DNA of 38,070 nucleotides, taken from an uncultured Candidatus Saccharimonas sp. (GTDB taxonomy: Bacteria > Patescibacteriota > Saccharimonadia > Saccharimonadales > OMJO01). The translations under genes and the position numbers were made by a program. The DNA lies in the NCBI GenBank assembly GCA_943353165.1, contig CALRAM010000005.1, positions 1 to 38,070 of the forward strand, in the 5' to 3' direction. Of this stretch, positions 24,480-38,070 are shown piece by piece. The notes beneath the pieces were generated by a model. The model was not told the DNA's origin. It saw only the letters and a program-made list of their open reading frames with translations, and made no database searches. Positions within the stretch are counted from its first letter, which is position 1, and each line of letters starts with the position of its first letter.

Positions 24480-27385
24480 TGGCATTTGTAGTCATATTTA
24501 CAGTATTTATAGTACTTTTGGCAGCAGTTTCTCCGTTGATATTCCTGCAAGTCAGAAAAGTTTTTAGAGAACAAAAAAACTTTGAGCGAGGCCTAAAAAT
24601 GGTACCTCTACTGATTCATTTGCCTCCGCCCAGTGACGATACAGAAGTGGGTAGTCGTGACGTCAGAGACGTGGTGGACGAAAATATATCAAAGGCAGAG
24701 GTTTTGTACGGCATTATATCTAGCACTTTCAAAAAAGGCTTCAAGGGGAATTTTTATGGTCAAAGACATTTTTCTTTTGAGATTATAGGGACTAAAGGCA
24801 GAGTTCAATTCTATGCTGCTGTACCGGTGGCGTTAGTAGACGTTGTAAAACAAGCTGTAATTAGCGCATATCCAGCTGCCCGCATGGAAGAGATAAGTGA
24901 ATACAATATTTTTAGTCCAATAGGAAAAATTAGTGGAACTATAGGTGGTGAACTGACGCTAAAAGAAAATTTTGCATATCCGATAGAGACATACCAAGAG
25001 CTAAAGCGTGACGCAATGCAACCACTACTAAACGCTTTGTCGTCCCTAGAAAAGGAAGACGGCGTAGGAATACAGATAATGATGCGGCCAGCCAATCCCG
25101 ATTGGCGCAAGTCTGCCCATGCTTTTGCAAGTGCTAAACGCGATGGAAAAGGCAAAAAGAAAGGGGGCGTAGGCACCCTGAACACGTTTTTGACAGCTTT
25201 CGTAAAGCCTCCAAATGCCAAAAAAAGTGACGGAGGTGCCCCCGACAAGCCACAATTATCAAGTTTGGACCAAAATGTGGCAGATGCCATAGACGCCAAA
25301 ACTCGTTTTCCCGGCTTTGAGGTACTGATACGAGTAGTGGCTTCTTCTGATGCTCCTGAGCGATCTAGGGCTATACAAAATAGTATAGTGGCTACCTTTG
25401 CTCTGTTTGATGCCCCGGGCAAAAACGGCTTTAAGTTTACGCCAGCCAAAGACATGGAACGATTCGTGGCGTCATACATAATGCGGTTTTTTGCCCAAGA
25501 GAGTAATCAGAGCATATTAAACTCTGTTGAATTGGCTACTATATTCCATTTTCCTGACCAAAACAGCATACCAACCAGCCAGCTGGAACGTCAGGCAAGC
25601 AAGCAAGTTGATGGTCCACGCAATGTTTCGGAAGAGGGCCTTTTACTAGGATACAACGTTTTTAGAGGAGTAAAAAAGCCCATTCGGCTGACCCTAGAAG
25701 ACCGAAGGCGACATATGTATACAGTTGGGCAGACTGGAACAGGAAAGTCTACTTTTCTAGAAAATTTGGCAGTTCAGGATATGTTAAACGGAGATGGATT
25801 TGCGTTTGTTGATCCTCATGGCGATACCGCAGAGAAATTGTTGGCCATGGTTCCAAAAGAACGCACCGAAGACGTAATTTATTTTTGTCCTGCAGAGATG
25901 GACTATCCATCTGGTTTGAATTTGTTTGAATATGATTTGCCAGAACAAAAGGATTTTTTGATCCAAGAAGCAATAAATATGTTGTACAAACTCTATGATC
26001 CCCAAAGGCAGGGCATAATAGGGCCTAGATTCGAGCGTATATTTACAAATTGTGCTTTGTTATTGATGGCAGATCCTATTGGAGGAACCTTCGTAGATAT
26101 CCCTAAATTATTGATTGACCCTGAGTTTATGAAAGCAAAGCTAAAATACGTAACAGACAGAAACGTGCTAGATTTTTGGACAAAAGAATGGCCAAATTCT
26201 CAGCGATCAAACGAAGCTGGCGAAGTAACTAGCTGGGTAGTCAGCAAGTTTGGGGCATTTTTGTCCAATGAAATGATGCGCAACATCATCGGTCAGCAAA
26301 AGAGCTCATTTGATCTCCGAGAAATCATGGACAACAAAAAAATACTGCTAGTAAACCTCAGCAAAGGACGAACAGGCGAACTAAACTCTAAGCTTTTGGG
26401 TATGATATTTGTTATGAAATTTCAAGCTGCAGCTATGAGTCGTGCAAATATTCCCGAGTCCGAGCGTTTGGATTTTTGTCTATATGTTGACGAGTTCCAG
26501 AACTTTGCTACTGATTCGTTCGCTACAATTATGTCGGAAGCTAGAAAATACCGTTTGAACCTGATTGTGGGAAACCAGTTTACTACTCAGCTGTCTGAAG
26601 AAATTAGGGATGCGGTGTTTGGAAATATGGGTACTATCGTGTCTTTCAGAGTAGGACAGAATGACGTAGACGCACTAACAAAGTATTTTCAGCCTACATT
26701 TGACGCAGAGGATTTACTGAGGGTGCCAAACTACAATACAATAACTAGGACATTGATAGGTGGAGTTCCCACTCAGCCGTTTAGTATGTCTATATTGCCA
26801 CCAATGGCCGACCCGAACAAGGAACTTTCCCAGGCACTCCGACAGTTATCTGCTGCCAAGTATGGCCGACCAAGAGCGAAGGTAGAAGCCGAAATATTCG
26901 ACAGGCTTTCAACTAAAGAAGCCCCAAAGACTCCCACAAACCGAGTATTCAGCCAAGCAAATCAAGGAGCAGCTAACAAACAACCTATTTCTGCTAGCTC
27001 TGGGTCATCTTTTTTGGATGACTGGATGGCAAAGAAAAATACTGGTACTCCAGCGGCAGTAGGCGTCTCTCAGAGTTCGCTAAAACCCCAGGTAAATGGG
27101 CCAACACCATTTGGCGCAGTTTCTACTGCCAAAACAGCTCAGCAGCCTCCTGTGGTCGTCCAGTCAGCAGCAACGGGGTATCAGCCAGACAATGGAACTG
27201 CCAATATATCTAACAATAGAGCAGAACAAGAAGAAGTTGATTCTATAGCTAGTCAGTTAAGGCAAAATATGAGACCTAATCCTAGCACAGCACAGAGTAT
27301 AGCCGACATAAATGCTCTACCAGCTCCAAATTCGAGCACAGAAGGGACTATACATATAGGTCGCGACGGAAAGATTGTTGAATAA
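24479..27385 (+). CDS. Membrane-anchored VirD4/TraG-like type IV secretion/conjugation ATPase
   Basis: N-terminal TM, Walker A GQTGTGKST, FVDPHGDTAEKLL, Walker B-like LYVDEFQNF, YRLNLIVGNQFTTQL. Confidence 0.88.
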   Translation: MAFVVIFTVFIVLLAAVSPLIFLQVRKVFREQKNFERGLKMVPLLIHLPPPSDDTEVGSRDVRDVVDENISKAEVLYGIISSTFKKGFKGNFYGQRHFSFEIIGTKGRVQFYAAVPVALVDVVKQAVISAYPAARMEEISEYNIFSPIGKISGTIGGELTLKENFAYPIETYQELKRDAMQPLLNALSSLEKEDGVGIQIMMRPANPDWRKSAHAFASAKRDGKGKKKGGVGTLNTFLTAFVKPPNAKKSDGGAPDKPQLSSLDQNVADAIDAKTRFPGFEVLIRVVASSDAPERSRAIQNSIVATFALFDAPGKNGFKFTPAKDMERFVASYIMRFFAQESNQSILNSVELATIFHFPDQNSIPTSQLERQASKQVDGPRNVSEEGLLLGYNVFRGVKKPIRLTLEDRRRHMYTVGQTGTGKSTFLENLAVQDMLNGDGFAFVDPHGDTAEKLLAMVPKERTEDVIYFCPAEMDYPSGLNLFEYDLPEQKDFLIQEAINMLYKLYDPQRQGIIGPRFERIFTNCALLLMADPIGGTFVDIPKLLIDPEFMKAKLKYVTDRNVLDFWTKEWPNSQRSNEAGEVTSWVVSKFGAFLSNEMMRNIIGQQKSSFDLREIMDNKKILLVNLSKGRTGELNSKLLGMIFVMKFQAAAMSRANIPESERLDFCLYVDEFQNFATDSFATIMSEARKYRLNLIVGNQFTTQLSEEIRDAVFGNMGTIVSFRVGQNDVDALTKYFQPTFDAEDLLRVPNYNTITRTLIGGVPTQPFSMSILPPMADPNKELSQALRQLSAAKYGRPRAKVEAEIFDRLSTKEAPKTPTNRVFSQANQGAANKQPISASSGSSFLDDWMAKKNTGTPAAVGVSQSSLKPQVNGPTPFGAVSTAKTAQQPPVVVQSAATGYQPDNGTANISNNRAEQEEVDSIASQLRQNMRPNPSTAQSIADINALPAPNSSTEGTIHIGRDGKIVE

Positions 27386-27402
27386 TAGGGTCGGCGTAAG
27401 AG

Positions 27403-27960
27403 TTATCGTTTATTTTTCGGGCTAACAAGTTTGCGCAGTAGCTCTATCACTAAACCTACTAAAAAACCGATGCCAAAAAAAGCAAAAAAAGCAAAGTAGT
27501 TGTAATTAAAGCCGTTTGTTTTGGCAAAAAGCAGTAAAATTATGCTGCCAAACAGGGCAAAAACCCCACCGCCCATTATGCCTGAAGGACGGGCTATGGT
27601 TTTGGCTCCAATATTGCTGACTGCTTCTACTATGGGTTGGTGGATGGTAGCACTAAATAATCTCTGGGATTTTGGTAGCTGTGTACGGACCTTTTTTAGG
27701 GTTTTATTGTAGGCGAGGTCCTTTATTTCTTTGGTTATTGGTTGCGCTGTAACTGTTTTTTCTTTGTCTCCGACTAGATTTTCTTTTTTGCTCAAGGAAT
27801 GTTTCTCTATGTTTTGACGGATGTTTTCTATGCTCAATGCGTCAGAGCTATTGTCCTTTTCGCTGTAGTTTTTTAGTCGATTAGCATTTTGCTCTGTTTC
27901 TGCGGAAACATCGGTCTTTTCTATTTTACTTTCTGGTTTAATAGGAATGTGTTCGCTCAT
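27403..27960 (-). CDS. Hypothetical membrane protein
   Basis: MSEHIPIKPESKIEK..., two C-terminal TM segments; GGAGG 8 nt upstream of ATG at 27960. Confidence 0.65.
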   Translation of the reverse strand: MSEHIPIKPESKIEKTDVSAETEQNANRLKNYSEKDNSSDALSIENIRQNIEKHSLSKKENLVGDKEKTVTAQPITKEIKDLAYNKTLKKVRTQLPKSQRLFSATIHQPIVEAVSNIGAKTIARPSGIMGGGVFALFGSIILLLFAKTNGFNYNYFAFFAFFGIGFLVGLVIELLRKLVSPKNKR

Positions 27961-27961
27961 T

Positions 27962-29227
27962 TTAGTAGCCTCCACTAGTTGTTGAATCCAAACGCACGGC
28001 GTCTAGTTCATTTGCCATTATACGACTGCGGGCAAAGAAAAATCCTACTATAGAAGTGACGACAAAACCTACAGCCAAACTTGTTCCTGGCCCAGTATTG
28101 GGTAACTGGCTGACTATTACTTCGGGCTGTTTACCGAGTGGTGTTGGAAGGTTTATGGTGACTGTGTCGCCAAAAAGGTTCGTCATTTTGAGGTCAAAAT
28201 GGCCCGGATCCGAACTGGAAACTGGCGTTGTGGGCAGAGGGTCTTTTATGCGAACAGTTATTTTCTGGAGCACAGTACTTTTGCCAGCTATATTCTGTAG
28301 CGGCCAGCTGGCCAAGCCGTTTTTGTCGACGGTTCCGCCGTTTAGGTTCACTATATCTGCATAATCCAGGACATCGCTGAGGTTTTCTTGGATCCCAAAC
28401 TTTATCGCTACAGAACTAATGTTTTCTACGGACAGGGTGTATTCAATTATGTCACTAGGTTTGGCGGTTGTGTTATTGGCGTCGCTTATTTTCTGGGTAA
28501 TGTTGGAAGCTTTTTTGTGAAATACCAGACACGGTGTCTTGTCGTCACGAGTTTGTGAATCTTTGCATGGTTTGCAGTCGGGACTATCGTTTGCGATATT
28601 TGGGTTGTATGGACATTTGACTATTTCAGGAGGTGGCTGGGGCGGTACCGGTGGTACAGGTACCCCGATAAAAACCAAGTTACCACAATTGAAAAGTATA
28701 AAAAACTTTAATCCGTTTTTGGTGGTTCCGGTCAGGGCATTATATGTTGAGCTGCCATTAGTGTCCCAGCTCCACAAGTACCTGAGCCATAAATTTTGGC
28801 CCGAGTTTGTACCGCTTATAGAAACAGGCTGCTGGCCTGCCAAGTTATAATATAGGCGCCCCATAGAAAATAGCTGCTTGCCGTAGTCGTTAGAGCCAAG
28901 CCTAACAGTCTCTGCATTCGATACGTCTGTGCAGGTTATGCCGTAGTGCTCTAGGATTTTATTGAAATCTTCGGCATTATTTAGGCAGTGCAATACGGCT
29001 TGATCACGGTTAACAAAACCACCATTTATAAGGTCATTATTAGATCTAGCCATAGTTGCCTGGGGTGGCGAAAAAACAGCTAACATTTGAACCAACATTG
29101 CTAGGCCTAGAACGAACAACCCCGTTCTGCGAACAGAGCTCTCTTTGTGGATTCTTTTAGCATAAAATGACACTTGTTCTATCAGGCTTGGGTTGAAGGG
29201 TAGATTGCTAATAAGTTTTTTGAACAT
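27962..29227 (-). CDS. Surface protein with DUF11-like domain and LPXTG-like motif
   Basis: N-terminal hydrophobic signal, proline-rich PVPPVPPQPPP, DUF11-like region, SQLPNTGPGTSLAVGFVVTSIVGFFFARSR. Confidence 0.7.
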   Translation of the reverse strand: MFKKLISNLPFNPSLIEQVSFYAKRIHKESSVRRTGLFVLGLAMLVQMLAVFSPPQATMARSNNDLINGGFVNRDQAVLHCLNNAEDFNKILEHYGITCTDVSNAETVRLGSNDYGKQLFSMGRLYYNLAGQQPVSISGTNSGQNLWLRYLWSWDTNGSSTYNALTGTTKNGLKFFILFNCGNLVFIGVPVPPVPPQPPPEIVKCPYNPNIANDSPDCKPCKDSQTRDDKTPCLVFHKKASNITQKISDANNTTAKPSDIIEYTLSVENISSVAIKFGIQENLSDVLDYADIVNLNGGTVDKNGLASWPLQNIAGKSTVLQKITVRIKDPLPTTPVSSSDPGHFDLKMTNLFGDTVTINLPTPLGKQPEVIVSQLPNTGPGTSLAVGFVVTSIVGFFFARSRIMANELDAVRLDSTTSGGY

Positions 29228-29351
29228 TATATTTGATTTCTTGTTATACGCTACGTGCTATTGCTTATTCAACCATAAAACCATGTGTTCATACAAGTTT
29301 TATATGTTGTAGGGGGTGAAGATATGCTCTATAATAGGTATTAAGAGATAA

Positions 29352-31346
<1,995 letters not shown>

Positions 31347-31347
31347 T

Positions 31348-33918
31348 ATGGAAGACAACAAAGACACCGGCGAAACGATCAGTAACGTCAACAATGTATT
31401 TGACAATGTTCAGCTAGTTAGCAGCACTCACTCAAAGACACTAGAACTTCGAACAGTTGAAGACGTAATGGAAGACAACTATTTGCGATATTCTATGAGC
31501 GTCATAGTAGCCAGAGCTTTGCCAGATGTTCGTGATGGCCTAAAGCCCGTTCATCGTCGAATACTTTACTCTATGGACAAAAACGGTTGGAAGCCAGGGT
31601 CCAAGTTTGTTAAAAGTGCTCGTATAACTGGTGATGTTATGGGTAAATACCACCCTCACGGAGATGTAGCTATCTATGATGCCATGGTTCGTTTGGCTCA
31701 GGACTGGTCCACTAGGTACCTATTGGTTGACGGTCAGGGTAACTTTGGGTCCATGGACGGAGATCCACCGGCTGCCCAACGTTATACAGAGGCTAGAATG
31801 GCAAAAGCTGGCCAAGCTTTACTAGAAGATATAGACAAAGAAACAGTACCTTTTAGAGACAACTATGACGGCTCAGAACAAGAACCAGAAGTTTTACCCG
31901 CAAAGTTACCGAATTTGTTGTTGAACGGTCAAATTGGTATCGCTGTCGGTATGGCCACAAACATTCCCCCGCACAACCTTAGCGAGCTGATAGACGCCAT
32001 AATTGTTCTGATAGAAAAACCAGATGCGACTCTGGATGATTTGCTCGAATATGTAAAAGGTCCTGATTTTCCTACGGGCGGAATTGTCTATGGTCGGGAA
32101 TCTATTAGAACTGCCTTTGCTACTGGTAGAGGTGGAGTTGTAGTCAGGGGCGTGGCTTCTATCGAAGAGAACAAAGCAGGTCTGACTCAGATAATTATTT
32201 CTGAGGTGCCTTATGGTGTCAACAAAGCTGGTTTGATGGAAAAGATAGCTGAACTCTACAAAGAAAAAAAGATCGGTGGCATCAGAGACCTAAGGGACGA
32301 AACAGCTAGAGGTGTGGTTCGGGTTGTCATAGACCTAAAAAAAGACGCCTTTCCAAAAAAATTACTAAATCAGTTGTACAAACTAACACCGTTACAACAA
32401 ACATTGCACTATAATATGTTGGCCCTGATTGACGGTATTCAGCCTCGTATTTTAGGGCTACAAGACATACTGCAGGAGTATTTAAAACATCGACAGGTTG
32501 TTGTTAGAAGACGCACAGAATACGAGCTGCGCAAAGCACAAGAGCGGGCACATATCCTAGAAGGTCTGAAGACAGCTTTGGACCACATAGATGAGGTTAT
32601 AGCTACCATACGGGCTAGCCAAACTACTGACGAAGCTCAGGCTAACTTGATAAAAAAGTTCAAATTTTCAGATATTCAAGCCAAAGCCATACTGGCTATG
32701 CAGTTAAGGACTCTAGCTGGTCTGGAACGCAAAAAAATTGAGGACGAATTAGCCGAGCTGATAAAAATTATCGCCAACTTAGAGTCGATATTGGCGGACG
32801 AAAAAAAGATTCTAAAAATAATCAAAACGGAATTGTTAGAAATGAGAAAGCAATTTGGCGATGAACGAAGGACAAAAGTTATACCCCAAGAATTGGGACG
32901 TATGAGCGACGAAGATATGATTCCAGACGAGCAAGTAGTTGTAACCCTGACAACAGGTAACTATATAAAGAGGTCTCAGATCGCTGATTATCGCAAACAA
33001 AACAGAGGTGGTAAGGGCAAGCGTGGCATGGTCACCAGAGATGAAGACATCATAGAACACCTTATTTATGCCAGCACACACGATTTTCTATTATTCTTTA
33101 CTAACAAGGGTAGGGTTTTTAGAATAAAAACCTACGAGGTTCCAGCCGTTGGCTTGAATGCCAAGGGTATAGCCATCGTTAATCTTCTGCAGTTACAGCC
33201 CGAAGAGACAGTTAGCTCGGTTATAAATGTTAGCAAACAGTCTAGTGGAGGCAATTTGCTGATGTGTACTGTTCGAGGAGTTGTAAAGAAAACACCATTT
33301 GAACAATATAAAAACGTTCGACAGACCGGACTAATAGCTATAAACCTAGACGAGGGTGACGAATTAAAGTGGACAAGGATGACAACGGGCGACAATGAAG
33401 TCATCATATCTACCAGTCAAGGTCAGGCTATTCGGTTTCACGAAAAAGATGCACGACCTATGGGACGCGTGTCGCGGGGAGTCCGCGGAATACGACTAAG
33501 AGCCGGTGACGAGGTTATAGGCATGGATATAGTAGAGGAAGGGTCAAATATTTTTGTAATTAGCACTCATGGTTACGGAAAGCGCACTAAAATAAGCCAG
33601 TTTACAGCACATGCGCGTGGCGGTGTTGGGATTCGGTCGGCTGTGGTAAATACCAAAACGGGTAAACTGATGGGCGTAAAGACTCTGAAAGACGATAGCC
33701 ATGAAGTCATCATTATTTCTACCCAAGGCCAGACTATACGTCTGGGACTAAAAGATATTCCAGAACTAGGCAGAGCGACACAAGGCGTCCGAATTCAGAG
33801 AATGAATGAAGGCGATACGGTTGCTTCTATGGCTCTAGTAGAGAAAACAGATGAATTGACAGAGGACAATCAGACAGAGTTAGTTAAAGAGACAAAAGCA
33901 GACAAGAGTACAGATTAA
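31348..33918 (+). CDS. gyrA: DNA gyrase subunit A
   Basis: [46 protein letters not shown], GyrA-box-like [11 protein letters not shown]. Confidence 0.96.
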   Translation: MEDNKDTGETISNVNNVFDNVQLVSSTHSKTLELRTVEDVMEDNYLRYSMSVIVARALPDVRDGLKPVHRRILYSMDKNGWKPGSKFVKSARITGDVMGKYHPHGDVAIYDAMVRLAQDWSTRYLLVDGQGNFGSMDGDPPAAQRYTEARMAKAGQALLEDIDKETVPFRDNYDGSEQEPEVLPAKLPNLLLNGQIGIAVGMATNIPPHNLSELIDAIIVLIEKPDATLDDLLEYVKGPDFPTGGIVYGRESIRTAFATGRGGVVVRGVASIEENKAGLTQIIISEVPYGVNKAGLMEKIAELYKEKKIGGIRDLRDETARGVVRVVIDLKKDAFPKKLLNQLYKLTPLQQTLHYNMLALIDGIQPRILGLQDILQEYLKHRQVVVRRRTEYELRKAQERAHILEGLKTALDHIDEVIATIRASQTTDEAQANLIKKFKFSDIQAKAILAMQLRTLAGLERKKIEDELAELIKIIANLESILADEKKILKIIKTELLEMRKQFGDERRTKVIPQELGRMSDEDMIPDEQVVVTLTTGNYIKRSQIADYRKQNRGGKGKRGMVTRDEDIIEHLIYASTHDFLLFFTNKGRVFRIKTYEVPAVGLNAKGIAIVNLLQLQPEETVSSVINVSKQSSGGNLLMCTVRGVVKKTPFEQYKNVRQTGLIAINLDEGDELKWTRMTTGDNEVIISTSQGQAIRFHEKDARPMGRVSRGVRGIRLRAGDEVIGMDIVEEGSNIFVISTHGYGKRTKISQFTAHARGGVGIRSAVVNTKTGKLMGVKTLKDDSHEVIIISTQGQTIRLGLKDIPELGRATQGVRIQRMNEGDTVASMALVEKTDELTEDNQTELVKETKADKSTD

Positions 33919-33961
33919 ACTGAACAAAATCGTTGTAAAAATAGTTTCCTTTGTAAAGTCC

Positions 33962-33991
33962 TTGACACAAGTGGTAGTTAAAGAGTAAGAT
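33962..33991 (+). promoter_or_regulatory. Putative rRNA promoter upstream of 16S
   Basis: TTGACA, 18-nt spacer, TAAGAT. Confidence 0.5.
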
Positions 33992-34041
33992 TACATGAGT
34001 TATTTCGTGGGGCTCTATTATGAGTGGCCTTGGAGTAGATC

Positions 34042-34074
34042 GTTAAAAATTGAATAGTGCAAATCAACGTCAGT
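34042..34074 (+). repeat. 5' arm of pre-16S processing stem
   Basis: GTTAAAAATTGAATAGTGCAAATCAACGTCAGT, complementary to 35791-35824 with a single bulge. Confidence 0.85.
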
Positions 34075-34150
34075 TCATTTGAATTGTTTTAAATAAGTCA
34101 GTAATTTGACCAGTAATGGTCATGTTCGACTGAAGCACAGACAGATTCTT

Positions 34151-35667
<1,517 letters not shown>

Positions 35668-35790
35668 AGGGAGAAAAACTAGCATCATACGGACTTGTTC
35701 CTATGAGAGCTAGGTCGATCCTGCTAAACTGTAACGGTACTGACAGTTTATACTTCTACTTCGGTAGACAGGACAGGGTAGCACAATACG

Positions 35791-35824
35791 ACTGACGTTT
35801 GATTTGCACTATTCAATTTTTAAC
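35791..35824 (+). repeat. 3' arm of pre-16S processing stem
   Basis: ACTGACGTTTGATTTGCACTATTCAATTTTTAAC. Confidence 0.85.
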
Positions 35825-35857
35825 AGACCATAAATATTATGGTCCGAGAAGCCAAAA

Positions 35858-35891
35858 TAGAAGAGCTCCCCAAAGGGAGCTCTTCTATTAG
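35858..35891 (+). terminator. Strong hairpin after 16S unit, candidate terminator
   Basis: AATAGAAGAGCTCCC-CAAA-GGGAGCTCTTCTATT; weak T tract. Confidence 0.6.
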
Positions 35892-35899
35892 GTAAAGTG

Positions 35900-35928
35900 T
35901 TGATATTAACAGGGGTTTTCGGTATAAT
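35900..35928 (+). promoter_or_regulatory. Promoter upstream of tRNA-Ile/tRNA-Ala
   Basis: TTGATA, 17-nt spacer, TATAAT. Confidence 0.6.
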
Positions 35929-35945
35929 AGCTAAGTGTTTGAAGA

Positions 35946-36022
35946 GGGCGATTAGCTCAGCTGGTTAGAGCGCGTCACTGATAATGACGAGGTCGGAGGT
36001 TCGAGTCCCTCATCGCCCACCA
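35946..36022 (+). tRNA. tRNA-Ile (GAT), CCA encoded
   Basis: GGGCGAT/ATCGCCC acceptor; loop CTGATAA. Confidence 0.95.
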
Positions 36023-36026
36023 AATA

Positions 36027-36103
36027 GGGGACATAGCTCAGTTGGCTAGAGCACTGCCTTTGCAAGGCAGGGGTCCAGGGTTCGAGTCCCTGTGTCTCCA
36101 CCA
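36027..36103 (+). tRNA. tRNA-Ala (TGC), CCA encoded
   Basis: GGGGACA/TGTCTCC acceptor; loop TTTGCAA. Confidence 0.95.
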
Positions 36104-36142
36104 ATAAAGTCGCCTCTCCGTAAGGAGGGGCTATTTTATTGG
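36101..36142 (+). repeat. Hairpin including CCA of tRNA-Ala
   Basis: CCAATAAA-GT-CGCCTCTCC-GTAA-GGAGGGGC-TAT-TTTATTGG. Confidence 0.65.
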
Positions 36143-36582
36143 TATTGAAACGAGAACCCTGATAGCCCGAAGGGTGCAAAAATGTTCGGAAATTACGAGT
36201 TTTTGGGAACAATTGTACTTTAAAGGTATTTAAGAGGTGTAAAACTGTAGCAAGTTTTACAGCATATTAGGCTTGACCGCCTCTGTTATTGGTGCTAAAA
36301 TTGTAGGACTGTTTGAGTTTAGGCAAGAGGGAGTGTGAAATCACATAAATCTTCAAGCGTAAACTCAAGCTCTCGTTGTCATATATAGATTATATTTGTG
36401 GGACGAGACTTGTGTTTGTAACTTAACAATTTGGAGAAATTTGAAAATTGAAATGGCACTATGCATATATGGAATGTGTAGTGCTGTATAGACAAACGGC
36501 TGTTATTGGAGATACTTTGGTGTCAACAATAACTAGTCAATTGCACTTGGATTCGCCTTTTTGGCGGATCCAAAATCGTAAA

Positions 36583-38070
<1,488 letters not shown>

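Noticed and set aside
24811-25479. 222-aa antisense ORF
   Set aside because: Mirror ORF of the VirD4-like ATPase with no own promoter or RBS.

Overview
The window looks like a chromosomal segment of a Candidatus Saccharibacteria (TM7)/Patescibacteria genome. The 16S contains ACTGGGCGTAAAGAGTTGC, which matches the TM7-type 580F site from memory. Contents in order: (1) a type IV pilus block with a partial pilin, a PilD-like prepilin peptidase and four minor-pilin-like genes; (2) a Xer-type tyrosine recombinase, ndk, tRNA-Arg, a bacterial-PH-like membrane protein, a PPIC-type PPIase and an RRM protein; (3) a tRNA cluster (Asp, Thr, Gly), a GT2 family glycosyltransferase, nrdR, a likely unannotated 49-aa gene, tRNA-Val, thrS, miaA, a wHTH regulator, a degenerate MBL-fold protein, rpmB and an M50-like protease; (4) a probable 6S RNA, tRNA-Pro, a PCD/DCoH-like protein, an ASCH-RNase HI fusion, RNase P RNA, the infC-rpmI-rplT operon and a comM-like gene; (5) a ~960-bp AT-rich ORF-poor region with a DnaA-box-like site and a structured RNA candidate; (6) a VirD4/TraG-like ATPase, an LPXTG-like surface protein, gyrB and gyrA; (7) 16S rRNA, tRNA-Ile, tRNA-Ala and the 5' part of 23S rRNA. 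I found no CRISPR array, transposon, toxin-antitoxin pair or defence island. The most interesting signals are: recurring extended -10 boxes placed 5-11 nt before start codons, suggesting widespread leaderless mRNAs; the 49-aa ORF with its own promoter and terminator; the structured RNA and possible origin-like region at 22.7-23.6 kb; tRNA trailer hairpins that pair with the encoded CCA; the ASCH-RNase HI fusion; a probable AUC start for infC; and an rrn locus where 16S seems uncoupled from the downstream tRNAs and 23S. All calls were made by eye, with no database search.
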